Positions 1-7,650 of a DNA stretch of 64,000 nucleotides are shown in pieces. The translations under genes and the position numbers were made by a program. A model generated the notes under the pieces. The model saw only the letters and a program-made list of their open reading frames with translations. It did not search any database and had not been told where the DNA came from. Every line of letters starts with the position of its first letter. Within the stretch, counting starts at the first letter, position 1. This DNA is from Halorussus litoreus. GTDB lineage: Archaea > Halobacteriota > Halobacteria > Halobacteriales > Haladaptataceae. The stretch lies in the NCBI RefSeq assembly GCF_003382685.1, contig NZ_QLVG01000002.1:62001-126000 (forward strand), in the 5' to 3' direction.

Positions 1-57
1 CTGCGTTGCTTCGGTTTCGCATTTAAATATTCGCTGCACATCACTATTCCGGGTGCG

Positions 58-93
58 TATATAAGTACCAAGAATTACCGGATGTTCCGGTAA
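58..93 (+). promoter_or_regulatory. Distal promoter with palindromic operator, AbiE operon
   Basis: A TATA-like box (tatataag, 58-65) is followed by a perfect 8-bp inverted repeat, ttaccgga at 75-82 and tccggtaa at 86-93, with a 3-bp spacer. A start site 25-27 bases below the TATA box would fall inside the palindrome, which is where a repressor would sit. The antitoxin downstream carries an N-terminal HTH, so autoregulation is the simple inference. Confidence 0.6.
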
Positions 94-114
94 AGCCAGA
101 GCTTATAAGAGCTG

Positions 115-138
115 CCGGATTCCGGTTAGGTATATAAG
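115..138 (+). promoter_or_regulatory. Proximal promoter with second operator half-sites
   Basis: A second TATA box (tatataag, 131-138) lies just below ccgga-t-tccgg (115-125), which repeats the core of the upstream operator. The TATA centre is about 27 bases upstream of the ATG at 161. This is the spacing of a leaderless haloarchaeal transcript and favours 161 over the in-frame ATG at 140, which almost abuts the TATA box. Confidence 0.55.
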
Positions 139-160
139 TATGGCGAGCTACCTAGGTAGT

Positions 161-763
161 ATGCTCCTCGAACCGCCCGCTCGCGAACGCGGATTCAAGA
201 AGGAGCGACTGCATCGAGTTCTCCTCAATCACGCGACGGACGATTTGAGTACGTACGAAGTAGCCAAGCGCGCAGACGTCTCTCAGTCGTGGGGCTACGA
301 CTATATCGATCAACTCGAAGCGGCTGGCCTCGTCGACGATACGAGGGTTGTCGATCCGACGGCCCTCTACGAGCACTGGCGGGAGATACGAATCCAGCCT
401 AACGATCTCAGCGTGTCCCTCCAGCAGCCCCGCGACCAAATTCAAGAAACCGAGTGTGAGTACGCCTTCACGACCTATGAGGCCGAGAACATCCACCAAG
501 GATTTCTTTTTGTCTCAGAGACGGCCGTATACGTGAACCCCGACGATATCGAACAGTGGCTTAGATTCATTGAAGAGCAGGGGTTGATTGGTGGCGGGAA
601 CACGGAGTTCCGGGTGACCGACGAGCACGTCTTCTACAACGCCCAGACTATCGACGGCGTCCGGACGGTATCGATTCCACAACTGATCGTCGATCTCCTC
701 GATGAGGACGGCCCCGCTGTCGAGGCTGCCCATCGCCTGATCGAGAGGTATCACAATGAGTAG
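161..763 (+). CDS. AbiEi-like HTH antitoxin/transcriptional regulator
   Basis: A protein of 200 residues (207 from the ATG at 140). The first ~75 residues form a helix-turn-helix/winged-helix segment (around [20 protein letters not shown]). The remainder is a mixed alpha/beta region like the C-terminal part of AbiEi-type antitoxins. The stop overlaps the start of the next gene by 8 bases, and that gene encodes an AbiEii-like nucleotidyltransferase, so the pair is a candidate type IV toxin-antitoxin system. In the AbiE family the antitoxin represses its own operon by binding inverted repeats, and matching palindromes lie at 75-93 and 115-125. The start at 161 was chosen for leaderless spacing from the TATA box at 131. 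The family assignment rests on architecture and context. Confidence 0.75.
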   Translation: MLLEPPARERGFKKERLHRVLLNHATDDLSTYEVAKRADVSQSWGYDYIDQLEAAGLVDDTRVVDPTALYEHWREIRIQPNDLSVSLQQPRDQIQETECEYAFTTYEAENIHQGFLFVSETAVYVNPDDIEQWLRFIEEQGLIGGGNTEFRVTDEHVFYNAQTIDGVRTVSIPQLIVDLLDEDGPAVEAAHRLIERYHNE

Positions 764-1583
764 CGGCGACCGGAGCCAGTACGTCGACGCGGTGACCACG
801 CTCTCTGAGCGGGAACTCCAGGATATCATCGCCGCTGCGAGCCCACCAGTGTGCCTCCTCGGCGGATGGGCCGTTCACCTGCACGTCACCGAGGGCTTTC
901 AGGCCGCACACGATCGACCCTACATTGGGTCACGCGACATCGATCTCGGCATCCATATCGAGACGGACTGGACGGCCGAGGAGCTACCCACGACGTCGGT
1001 CGCGACGACGCTCCAGGAGATCGAAGACGAACTCGAGTATACTCGTGGCCGCTTCGGCTTCTATCAGCAGTTCCATCGGGACACCGGGGAGCGACTGAGT
1101 GACGACGAGGCCAAAGACCAACCGCCACACAACATCTTTCGCGTCGATATCGACATTATCCCCGATACCACCGCACTCGATGCGTTTCACGAGGTGTTCG
1201 GGTTCCGCCCGCCTGCAGAACCACTGCTCGAACCCGCATTTACGGCCGGACGTGCTGAAGCGCTTGACGAATACGTTGCGTGGGATGCGCCTGCTGAGGT
1301 TCTCATTGCAGCACCGGAACTGCTCGCAGCGATGAAAGTCCGTGCCCTTCCACAGCGAGATAAGAGCCACAAACGGCTGAAAGACCTCGCTGACCTGCAC
1401 GCACTGCTCTGGTACGTAACCGAGTATGACGAGATAACGGAGGCCGTCCACACGTATCTGAATGACGACGATATCACGGTCTTTCGAGACGCGACGACAG
1501 ATGAGATATACGACCGCGCAGCGCGACTCATCGGCGTCGATGCATCCCTTCTCAGTCAGTCGATTGAACGCCTCTTCGTGTAG
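756..1583 (+). CDS. AbiEii-like nucleotidyltransferase toxin
   Basis: A 275-residue protein with the signature of minimal nucleotidyltransferases: LLGGWAVHL (residues 34-42) followed by GSRDIDLGI (58-66), where the Asp pair would bind metal and nucleotide. RVDIDII further on probably supplies the third carboxylate. [20 protein letters not shown] resembles the lysine-rich segment after the core in AbiEii/AbiGii proteins. AbiEii toxins transfer nucleotides to RNA, for example tRNA acceptor ends, and mediate abortive phage defence. It is translationally coupled to the antitoxin by an 8-base overlap. Its 3' end overlaps the convergent TFB gene by 32 bases. Confidence 0.82.
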   Translation: MSSGDRSQYVDAVTTLSERELQDIIAAASPPVCLLGGWAVHLHVTEGFQAAHDRPYIGSRDIDLGIHIETDWTAEELPTTSVATTLQEIEDELEYTRGRFGFYQQFHRDTGERLSDDEAKDQPPHNIFRVDIDIIPDTTALDAFHEVFGFRPPAEPLLEPAFTAGRAEALDEYVAWDAPAEVLIAAPELLAAMKVRALPQRDKSHKRLKDLADLHALLWYVTEYDEITEAVHTYLNDDDITVFRDATTDEIYDRAARLIGVDASLLSQSIERLFV

Positions 1584-2559
1584 GTAGCGGGTCGTTCCCA
1601 CCGGCTGCGAGCGGAGTACTGCTTCGATCTAGTTGATCGAGTAGCTCGTTGAGTGTGTTTCGATGAGTCCGCAACGTCACCGGCGACGTGTTCGCCACGT
1701 CGGCGATTGTCGACTGGGTGAGCAATAGCCCGTGTTCTTGGTCAGCTTTGTAGAGGCACGTCGCGGCGAACCCCGATGGTTGTACGCCGGTGGTGACGCC
1801 AGCCTCCTCCGCTTGCTCTGCGAGTTCACGTGCCCGTTGCCGAATTTGATCGGGGACATCGAGTTCTGACGCGAGCCGTGGGACGAAGGCACTGGGCGTG
1901 ACGGGCTGGGCCGGGAGTCCAAGTTCGGTGTTCAGCGTCTTGTACGCGTTCGTCACGCGCGATTGCTCGACGCGTGCCGGATCGATGACGTCATCGATCG
2001 TGCGCGAAGGCCCGTTACACCGACAGGCGCCGTAGACGCTCGCAGTGGCCATCGCTTCGATCGACCGGCCCCGCAAGAGGTCCTCGTTCTGAGCACTGCG
2101 GAAGAGCTGGCACGCCTGGTCGCGAATCGTCTCGGACAGCTCGAGCGCGCTCACGATCCGGCGAACTTCACCGAGACCGTGTGCGAGGTTGCGCTCGGCT
2201 TTCGATTGAAATCGACCGCGTTTCTGCTCCCGCCGCATTCGGGCGACCTGCTGGCGCTTCCGTCCGGAGAGCGTATTTCCGTTCACGTCCGTTCCATGTC
2301 CGATCTCGGTCGATAGCCCCCGGTCGTGCCGCGTCGCCGTGAGCGGCGCACCCGTCCGTTCACGCTCGTCGTCATCGTACGCCCGCCATTCGGGCCCGTG
2401 GTCGATGCGCTGTTCGTCGATAACAAGGCCACACTCCTCGCAGACGGTTTCGACCGCGTTGGTGGTGACCCGCCCGTTGCATTTGGGGCACTGGGTCGAT
2501 TCAGTTTCAGTCTGGACGTCTTCGTCGAACGTCGTCGCGTAGATGTCTCTGGTTGCCAT
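1552..2559 (-). CDS. tfb: Transcription initiation factor TFIIB (plasmid TFB)
   Basis: TFB bridges TBP-DNA and RNA polymerase. The N-terminal zinc ribbon has Cys24-x2-Cys27 and Cys40-x2-Cys43 (CPKC, CEEC), followed by a B-finger-like linker and two cyclin-fold repeats (~115-200 and ~215-305). The second repeat ends with an HTH-like segment (LLLTQSTIADVANTSPVTLR). At 335 residues it has normal TFB length. The ATG at 2559 (MATRD) was preferred over one 17 codons upstream, because the upstream extension is not TFB-like and overlaps a leader hairpin at 2602-2622. Haloarchaea carry many TFB paralogues, often on plasmids, for alternative promoter programmes. A TBP-family gene lies at the other end of this window. 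Confidence 0.93.
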   Translation of the reverse strand: MATRDIYATTFDEDVQTETESTQCPKCNGRVTTNAVETVCEECGLVIDEQRIDHGPEWRAYDDDERERTGAPLTATRHDRGLSTEIGHGTDVNGNTLSGRKRQQVARMRREQKRGRFQSKAERNLAHGLGEVRRIVSALELSETIRDQACQLFRSAQNEDLLRGRSIEAMATASVYGACRCNGPSRTIDDVIDPARVEQSRVTNAYKTLNTELGLPAQPVTPSAFVPRLASELDVPDQIRQRARELAEQAEEAGVTTGVQPSGFAATCLYKADQEHGLLLTQSTIADVANTSPVTLRTHRNTLNELLDQLDRSSTPLAAGGNDPLPTRRGVQSTD

Positions 2560-2601
2560 GATACGCACGAGGGGAATCACGCAGATCGCGCATCTCGGAG
2601 C

Positions 2602-2622
2602 GCCCCTCACCCATCAAGGGGC
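2602..2622 (-). promoter_or_regulatory. Leader hairpin H1 upstream of tfb
   Basis: A 6-bp stem (gcccct/aggggc on the plus strand) closes a 9-nt loop. Read in the sense of tfb, a T-rich stretch precedes the stem and the loop side contains TGATGGGTGAG. The element lies 43 bases upstream of the tfb ATG. Similar hairpins lie at 4772, 5421 and 14922, always upstream of a minus-strand gene. Confidence 0.5.
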
Positions 2623-2744
2623 AAATAAACACCCAGCGGTACGGGAACCTCGCGGTATCATGCTGTGGCGAAACCCCGGCTATGAACGGGTACTCGTAAA
2701 CAGTGAACCCTCACTCCGAGGACTAGACTCGGCCTATTCGTGAC

Positions 2745-3596
2745 CTACTCGGTCGCTTCCAGCGTCTGTTGCTCGTCGTCCACGACGACCTCATCGAAGG
2801 ACATGTACCCGTCGTCGTACTCCGGAATGTACTCCTCACCACCAAAGTACCGGATGAACTCGGAACGCGCATCACGGATCTGCCGGGCAGCGGCCTCGCT
2901 GATGCCGTCCATGTGCGAGTGATTCCGCCCGTAGCAGACCCATCCAGCGAGATCGCCCATCGTCTCGAAGCTCTTCGCGAGGGTTCGGCGCGCGTTCGAG
3001 GAGACATCGCTTAGCATATGATAGAGGTGACTCTGCTGAACGCGATCCTCGGCGGGATCGACTGCCCCGTCCCAGATCTCCATGAGGCGCTGGAGATTCT
3101 CGCGCCGATTACCCTGGTCCCAGAGGACATCTTCGTACTTGCGTGCGAGGGCGATCTCCTCGGCGTACGTAATGTCCTCGAGGTCGATCTCTTCGAGGTC
3201 GCCGACCGCCTCGGGCCGAGGGGCGGTGTTCGTGGGGTACTCCCGGTCTATGAACTGCTTGCGGTACGAGGGATTCCGGAGGTCCTGGCGCTTGATTGTC
3301 CACGACTCGCCCGTGAGTTCGCGCTTCACGAAGTTCTCCGCGAAGAGGTGGTAGTTCTCGACGGCCTCGTCGACGCCTGTGAGCGGCGCGAGGAGCGCGA
3401 TGGCGAGCTGGCAGGCCCGGTCATCGTCGGCATCCGGCCCCCAATCGAACCCGCCGGGGGCGACATGATGGACGAACAGGTGCTTGTCAAGGAGGTTGTC
3501 GCCAGCGGAGACGATGTTCCCGCCGATCCCACGTTCGCCACGATATTCTCTGGATTTGTACTTGGATTTCCGTTCGTAATCGGTTTTTGAGGGCAT
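2745..3596 (-). CDS. DUF6166-like haloarchaeal protein
   Basis: A 283-residue soluble protein. Residues ~17-70 (YRGERGIGGNIVS, then HHVAPGGFDWG and ACQLAIALLA) match my recollection of the DUF6166 pattern: YRG near the N-terminus, then a hydrophobic GF-W-G segment and an Ala/Leu helix. The C-terminal half is charged and helical, with a strongly acidic tail. It sits upstream of tfb and downstream of the plasmid PCNA, all on the minus strand, with 99 bases separating it from the PCNA stop. The function is unknown. Its neighbours suggest a plasmid maintenance or replication cluster, but nothing in the sequence proves it. Confidence 0.7.
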   Translation of the reverse strand: MPSKTDYERKSKYKSREYRGERGIGGNIVSAGDNLLDKHLFVHHVAPGGFDWGPDADDDRACQLAIALLAPLTGVDEAVENYHLFAENFVKRELTGESWTIKRQDLRNPSYRKQFIDREYPTNTAPRPEAVGDLEEIDLEDITYAEEIALARKYEDVLWDQGNRRENLQRLMEIWDGAVDPAEDRVQQSHLYHMLSDVSSNARRTLAKSFETMGDLAGWVCYGRNHSHMDGISEAAARQIRDARSEFIRYFGGEEYIPEYDDGYMSFDEVVVDDEQQTLEATE

Positions 3597-3671
3597 GGTT
3601 TGAGTCGGTCGAATCGAGTCGGCGATGCTACCGCGTCTATCGTCGACAGTGTTATCTCCGTGTGAACGTCG

Positions 3672-3695
3672 GGAGAGACCTCGAAGGAGAGGTTC
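3672..3695 (-). terminator. Possible hairpin after the PCNA gene
   Basis: Immediately below the PCNA stop codon on the minus strand is an imperfect stem built around cctct and aggtc arms with a ccttcg apex. It could be a weak terminator or RNA 3'-end structure. No clear T-run follows. Confidence 0.25.
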
Positions 3696-4697
3696 TCAGT
3701 CGGTCCGGATGCGCGGAGCGAGCATCCGGTTGACCTGCCCATCGCCGTCTGCGAGTTCGTAGGCCATGATGACCGGGAGGTCAGTCCCGAACGTCATCCT
3801 GACCGCCGTCCCCTTCGGGATGGTACGAACGATATCTTTCAGATAGTCGAGGCTGAACAGTCCCTCCGCGTCGGCCGCTGTCACATCTTCGAGGTCCTCG
3901 CTATCGATCTCTAGCGACACATCGTCCGTGTCTCCCTCTGCTTCGATGCTGAACAACTCGGGGACGTCGTCCATTGTGAACCTGATGTGGTCGCTCACCA
4001 TGTCCGCCGCCTTGACGCCCCGGTCGAGCGCATCACGGGAGATGGTTACTTCGGCAGGGTGATCCAGGTCAGGAATCTCTGGTTCGGCGCGAATCGTCTT
4101 CGGGTTAAGACACGCCATCGTGAACTCGACGTCGTCGACGTGGATGACGAGTTTGCGCGTCTGCTGGTCGAAGGAGAGTTGGACGAGATCGTCCTTGTTC
4201 GCCATGCCCACGACGTCGGCGAACCGACCGAGGTCGACACCGACGATACCCGGCGTCGCGTCGTAGGATTCGAAGGCCGCGGCATTGAGGTCGAGGTCAT
4301 CCATCGCGACGTTCGCGGGGTCGACCGCCCGCATGCTGATACCATTTTTGTCGATGTGGATGCGCGCCTCGTCGACGATGGCTCGGAGCGTCTTGAGAAC
4401 GGTCTTAAGCTTGCCGCCCTGGATGGCAGCCTGGAACTTCGCTGGGGGACCTTCTACCGTCGACTCTTCCTTGGCGTTTGCGTCGTCCACCGTACCCGCA
4501 ACGTCCTGCCCCGCTTCCTTGCTTTCAATACCGAATTCGGTCTCCGGGCTCTCCGTGACTGCCGACTCCTCTTGTTCACCTTCAGTTGCGATATCCACTC
4601 CGTCCTGGTCGACGCCCGGCTCCTGCTCGCCTCTAGCATCGGTGTCGGCCCCTGTGCTCTCAGTCTCTACGTTGTCGGAATTGGCGTTTGTACTCAT
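3696..4697 (-). CDS. pcn: DNA polymerase sliding clamp (PCNA) with long acidic N-terminal extension
   Basis: Residues ~88-333 form a full PCNA: FQAAIQGGKLKTVLKTL at the start, DPANVAMDDLDL, the interdomain region around DLGRFADVVGMANKDD, and a C-terminal LAPRIRTD in place of the usual acidic IAPRI tail. PCNA trimers encircle DNA and tether polymerase, ligase, FEN1 and other PIP-box proteins. The first ~87 residues are a low-complexity Glu/Asp/Ser/Thr tail that chromosomal PCNAs (about 247 residues) lack. The ATG at 4697 (MSTNAN) was chosen because the 14 codons above it are not acidic and run toward hairpin H2. As a plasmid copy it may form homo- or hetero-trimers that favour plasmid replication. 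Confidence 0.92.
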   Translation of the reverse strand: MSTNANSDNVETESTGADTDARGEQEPGVDQDGVDIATEGEQEESAVTESPETEFGIESKEAGQDVAGTVDDANAKEESTVEGPPAKFQAAIQGGKLKTVLKTLRAIVDEARIHIDKNGISMRAVDPANVAMDDLDLNAAAFESYDATPGIVGVDLGRFADVVGMANKDDLVQLSFDQQTRKLVIHVDDVEFTMACLNPKTIRAEPEIPDLDHPAEVTISRDALDRGVKAADMVSDHIRFTMDDVPELFSIEAEGDTDDVSLEIDSEDLEDVTAADAEGLFSLDYLKDIVRTIPKGTAVRMTFGTDLPVIMAYELADGDGQVNRMLAPRIRTD

Positions 4698-4771
4698 TCT
4701 TGCGCAATTGCCCTCGATCGTAGTTTCCACACTACCCAACGGTCGAATTGGATGATGCTCTCCGTTTGAGC

Positions 4772-4793
4772 ACCCCTCACCCCATCTGGGGGT
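4772..4793 (-). promoter_or_regulatory. Leader hairpin H2 upstream of PCNA
   Basis: The acccc/ggggt arms (4772-4776/4789-4793) enclose an alternative tight hairpin, cccc-atct-gggg (4780-4791). In the gene's sense the apex reads CAGATGGGGTGAG after a TTTATT stretch, matching H1, H3 and H4. It is 75 bases upstream of the PCNA start and contains the minimal upstream frame ATG GGG TGA. Confidence 0.5.
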
Positions 4794-4844
4794 AATAAAC
4801 CAAACGCGCAGTACAGTCCGAGGACTTTGCTCGGAGCTGTCAGG

Positions 4845-5384
4845 TCAGAAGCCGTAGTCAACGGCGACCAACTCTGCGCTCGCGTCCGTTTCGATCCAGC
4901 CGATGTTCGCGGTAATTCCGAGATCTAGCTCAAAACCGTAGTCGCTGAACGTCTCCTGAAGCGTCACACAGTACGCTTTGTCCGTCTCCTCTACTGCGTA
5001 GGGCATGATGACCCACCGGGCATCGTCGTCGATGTCCACGAGCGGCGCGAGGTGGTCGCGCGCTGGCTCCGGCATGGTTTCGAAGCGGTGGATCTCGGTC
5101 TCGTTCTGGATGACGCCATCCTGAATGTCACGGTCGTCCATCGGCGAGAGTGCAAACTTGACCACAAGATCCTCCTCGACGGTACGGAAATCGTCGGGAA
5201 GCCGGAAGACGATTCGCGATTGGCCCTGTCCGACGTGCTCGAAGTCGTACCGATCCTCAATGGTCTGCTGATACCGGCGTACCTCCGAGCCCGCAATGAC
5301 CTTCGATCGACGAAGACCGTAGAACTCGGTCGCAATTTCGGTTAGCGTGGCTCTGCATCCGTCGTGGAGAACATCTCGGTACAT
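4845..5384 (-). CDS. Small protein-kinase-like protein ending at a DYGF motif
   Basis: A 179-residue protein from the ATG at 5384 (207 from 5468). It reads like a stripped-down kinase fold: Gly-rich loop VGQGQSRIVF (51-60), VVKF with a VAIK-type Lys at 76, ETEIHRF as a possible alpha-C Glu, a hinge-like WVIMPYA (124-130), DLGITANIG (154-162) at the position of a catalytic D-x4-N loop, and DYGF (176-179) in place of DFG, where the protein ends. No activation segment or helical C-lobe is present, so it may be a nucleotide binder or regulator. The downstream ATG was chosen because hairpin H3 otherwise falls in the coding region. I do not recognise an orthologue family; this is inference from motif order. 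Confidence 0.6.
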   Translation of the reverse strand: MYRDVLHDGCRATLTEIATEFYGLRRSKVIAGSEVRRYQQTIEDRYDFEHVGQGQSRIVFRLPDDFRTVEEDLVVKFALSPMDDRDIQDGVIQNETEIHRFETMPEPARDHLAPLVDIDDDARWVIMPYAVEETDKAYCVTLQETFSDYGFELDLGITANIGWIETDASAELVAVDYGF

Positions 5385-5420
5385 GGAGAACACCTCGGAC
5401 ACGCGCCGCTCGTCTCTAAG

Positions 5421-5445
5421 GCGCGCCTCGCCCCATAGGGCGCGC
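5421..5445 (-). promoter_or_regulatory. Leader hairpin H3 upstream of the kinase-like gene
   Basis: A perfect 7-bp stem (gcgcgcc 5421-5427, ggcgcgc 5439-5445) with an 11-nt loop. In gene sense a run of T precedes it and the apex reads TATGGGGCGAG, closely matching H1 and H2. It lies 37 bases above the ATG at 5384. Confidence 0.5.
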
Positions 5446-5619
5446 AAAAAATCGACCGAAAACGTCACATCTGTCTTCCGTGCTGGTTCCTCGTTCCGGG
5501 TGAGTAGGCGATGGCGAAAGCCCGGCGGCTCTGTGAGCCGCCCGGAACGTGGAGGTTGGGTGGGGCGGCGGGAAGCGGGTGAACGGGCATCAGTAAAAAA
5601 AGAAGGCCGCGTTAGCCGA

Positions 5620-6516
5620 CTACTCCCACCACCGACCGCGCTCTGGGAACAGCACGGTGCTCCACCCGGTCAGGGCCACTGAGACGCGCCCCTGATACCA
5701 GTTCCGCGCCGCCCCGTGAATCCGCACACGTTCACCTTCTTCCATCCACGGTGCATCCGACGCTTTCCAACTCGTGAATTTCGTGCGCCCGCTCTCGTCC
5801 TCAATGAGTCCGACTTGGGCAATGGCCGGATTCGACGGCTCCCACAGTTGTGTAATCGTCCCTTCGATGCTCACCTCCTTTCGGTTCACGTCCTCAACCT
5901 TTCCAATCGGGATTACCTGGCCCGGCGCCGTCTGTAACTCCTCGAACACCCCGACGACCGCACTCATCATGTCTTTCCCGGCGATGACCGCCTCGGCCAG
6001 CCGCCGACTGATCGCCGCCCGCGACCACCCATCCAGCTTCTCGGCCAACCGCATCGACTGTTCGTTCACCGCCGCCAACTGCGCCTGTTCGAGGTCTGCA
6101 CGGGGATCCTCCCGTTCTGGGTCTGCCATCGGGTCCACGCTCGCTCGCCGCTTCTGGAACTCCGTCCGCCGCTTCGCACTTCGTTTTGCCGCGATATCTC
6201 GCGTCCGCATCTCCCGACCCTCCTGCGTCCCGAGTTCGGCCTGGGCACTAATGCGCTCCAGCTCAGCCTCCCGCGCCTGGATGCGCTCTTCCTGTTCGAG
6301 GGTCTTCCCGAATATGTGATCCGGTCCTTCTTCGATCCGCGCGTCCGGATGGTTGGAATCGACCTTCGCCTGCACTTCCATGTCGACCGTCGCCCGGAAC
6401 TCCGGGGTCTCATCGACGACCTCGGAGCCATCCTCGTCGAACTCCGCTTCGTCCGCTTTCTCGAATGCCTGTTCATCGACCGAAACTACTTCACTGGAGA
6501 CGTTCTTACTTGACAT
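5620..6516 (-). CDS. RPA-like single-stranded DNA-binding OB-fold protein
   Basis: 298 residues. The first ~60 are acidic. Residues ~75-150 are a charged helical stretch, and the C-terminal ~100 residues form an OB fold: QVIPIGKVEDVNRKEVSIEG, TQLWEPSNPAIAQVGLIEDE, GRTKFTSWKAS, then GERVRIHGAARNWYQGRVSV. This strand order is typical of archaeal RPA domains. Such proteins coat ssDNA in replication and repair. No CxxC zinc finger of the RPA41 type is visible. Gene order (RPA-like, kinase-like, PCNA, all minus strand) points to a plasmid replication-accessory set. A small stem (ggatc-tcact-gatcc) lies immediately above the ATG and echoes the GTGAG loop of the leader hairpins. Confidence 0.78.
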   Translation of the reverse strand: MSSKNVSSEVVSVDEQAFEKADEAEFDEDGSEVVDETPEFRATVDMEVQAKVDSNHPDARIEEGPDHIFGKTLEQEERIQAREAELERISAQAELGTQEGREMRTRDIAAKRSAKRRTEFQKRRASVDPMADPEREDPRADLEQAQLAAVNEQSMRLAEKLDGWSRAAISRRLAEAVIAGKDMMSAVVGVFEELQTAPGQVIPIGKVEDVNRKEVSIEGTITQLWEPSNPAIAQVGLIEDESGRTKFTSWKASDAPWMEEGERVRIHGAARNWYQGRVSVALTGWSTVLFPERGRWWE

Positions 6517-7140
6517 TGGATCTCACTGATCCGAAGGCGCTCACGCGCCCGACACCGCGATGCTATGACATCGCGGATTTCCTCGACGGACTACGACCGA
6601 CAGACTCGTCTGTGCGCTCTCGCTCGCGCCTTCGCGCGCCCCTTTGGGGCGCGAGCGAGAGCGCGCCCGAGGCGGCCGCCCAGCCAGCACCGCGCGCCGA
6701 CCCGCCCGGAGCGAGCGGCCAGCGCATTCCCCGTTTCGCCCACGACGCAACCAAGTCCGTCGTGGGTCGGCGAGTCCCGGAAGCCCCCGGAAGTCCGGGA
6801 CCGAAACGGGAGAAGCGCTGGCGTCGAGGGCACATGCATTTTAGCCCGGAACGGGCGCTCGCGGTGCGGGGAGCGCCCGCATGCCCGGAATGGTCGGTCG
6901 CGAGCGACGCGGAGGGCGGAAGCGGCGAGCGGGGCGGGCCGTTGAGAAACACCGTCCATCCGGGTTCGACGCTTAGTGACTCAGCCGACCTCCTGGTGGA
7001 CTTAGAAAGGGCGAGGCCGCCTCGGCCGTCCCCCGACCCCGCAAGCACCGCAGGCACGAGGCGCGCAGCGGCGGTCGTGGGACGTAGAGCGGCCGAGGGC
7101 TTTCGAGTGTCCTCTCCCATCAAATCAGACTAGCAATCAG
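6517..7140. other. GC-rich gene-free region with a series of inverted repeats
   Basis: No convincing protein is present: the long open frames here are in several overlapping frames on both strands, as expected for extreme GC. The segment holds a chain of perfect inverted repeats: 6614-6630/6648-6664 (17 bp), an alternative 6635-6642/6646-6653 (8 bp, 3-nt loop), 6739-6746/6759-6766 (8 bp), 6774-6781/6794-6801 (8 bp), 6852-6860/6871-6879 (9 bp) and 7020-7028/7090-7098 (9 bp). It could be a structured RNA, a replication origin element or a dense regulatory region between two divergently maintained modules. Confidence 0.6.
6614..6664. repeat. 17-bp perfect inverted repeat with a competing inner hairpin
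   Basis: Arms gcgctctcgctcgcgcc and its exact complement are separated by 17 bases. An 8-bp inner stem, cgcgcccc-ttt-ggggcgcg, overlaps the end of the right arm, so the two structures are mutually exclusive. That geometry is typical of switches, although GC-rich sequence also makes such pairings more likely. Confidence 0.6.
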
Positions 7141-7650
7141 TCAGCTGTTGCCGGCGACCAGGTCCTCGATGAACCGAAACCCGTTCACGAACGTCACCGA
7201 GTCACCGTACCTCTCGCTCGCGAGCACGGTTTCAGCCCCCTCGCCGGCCGCGATATCCGTCGTGTAGATGTAGACCTCCGTCGCAGACCCTGCGCTGGGG
7301 TGCTGGGCAGCTAGCGCAGCGAGGGCGGCGTCGGCACGCTCAACCTCGTTGACGGGTCGGTTGTCGGCGTTCGCGATGTACCGCTGGACACTGTCCATTA
7401 CCCGCGAGACGACAGGCTCGGAGAAATCCAGCGGCGCCGCAACCGTTACCCAGCCCTCGTCGATCGCGGTGTCAATCGGCGCTTCCTCGACGTCGGGTTC
7501 GTCGACGGTCAGCTCCTCGTACACCCGTTTGGGCAGGACGAAGGTGACGTCGTTCTGGCGACCGAATCGCCGAACAGCCTTGTACCGGCTGTTCGACGAC
7601 TGTCCCATCGCGACGAACAGGCCGGTGTCGGCGATGTGGAGCCGGCTCAC
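7141..7650 (-). CDS. PIN-domain-like toxin (VapC type)
   Basis: 169 residues with PIN-domain features: IADTGLFVAMG at residues 5-15 with the first catalytic Asp, LPKRVYEEL with an acidic residue, VERADAALAALA (second acidic cluster) and YIYTTDIAAGEGAETVL with the late Asp. PIN domains of VapC toxins are Mg-dependent ribonucleases that cut tRNA or rRNA. The start overlaps the stop of the upstream winged-helix gene by 4 bases (ATGA), the usual antitoxin-toxin arrangement. The core spacing differs somewhat from classical VapC, so this belongs to one of the haloarchaeal PIN-like families. Confidence 0.75.
   Translation of the reverse strand: MSRLHIADTGLFVAMGQSSNSRYKAVRRFGRQNDVTFVLPKRVYEELTVDEPDVEEAPIDTAIDEGWVTVAAPLDFSEPVVSRVMDSVQRYIANADNRPVNEVERADAALAALAAQHPSAGSATEVYIYTTDIAAGEGAETVLASERYGDSVTFVNGFRFIEDLVAGNS

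Noticed and set aside
6541-7133. Long overlapping open frames on both strands in the GC-rich gap
   Set aside because: Several frames are open at once, products are Arg/Pro/Gly/Ser-rich rather than acidic, and no domain is visible. Open frames of this length are expected at such GC content.
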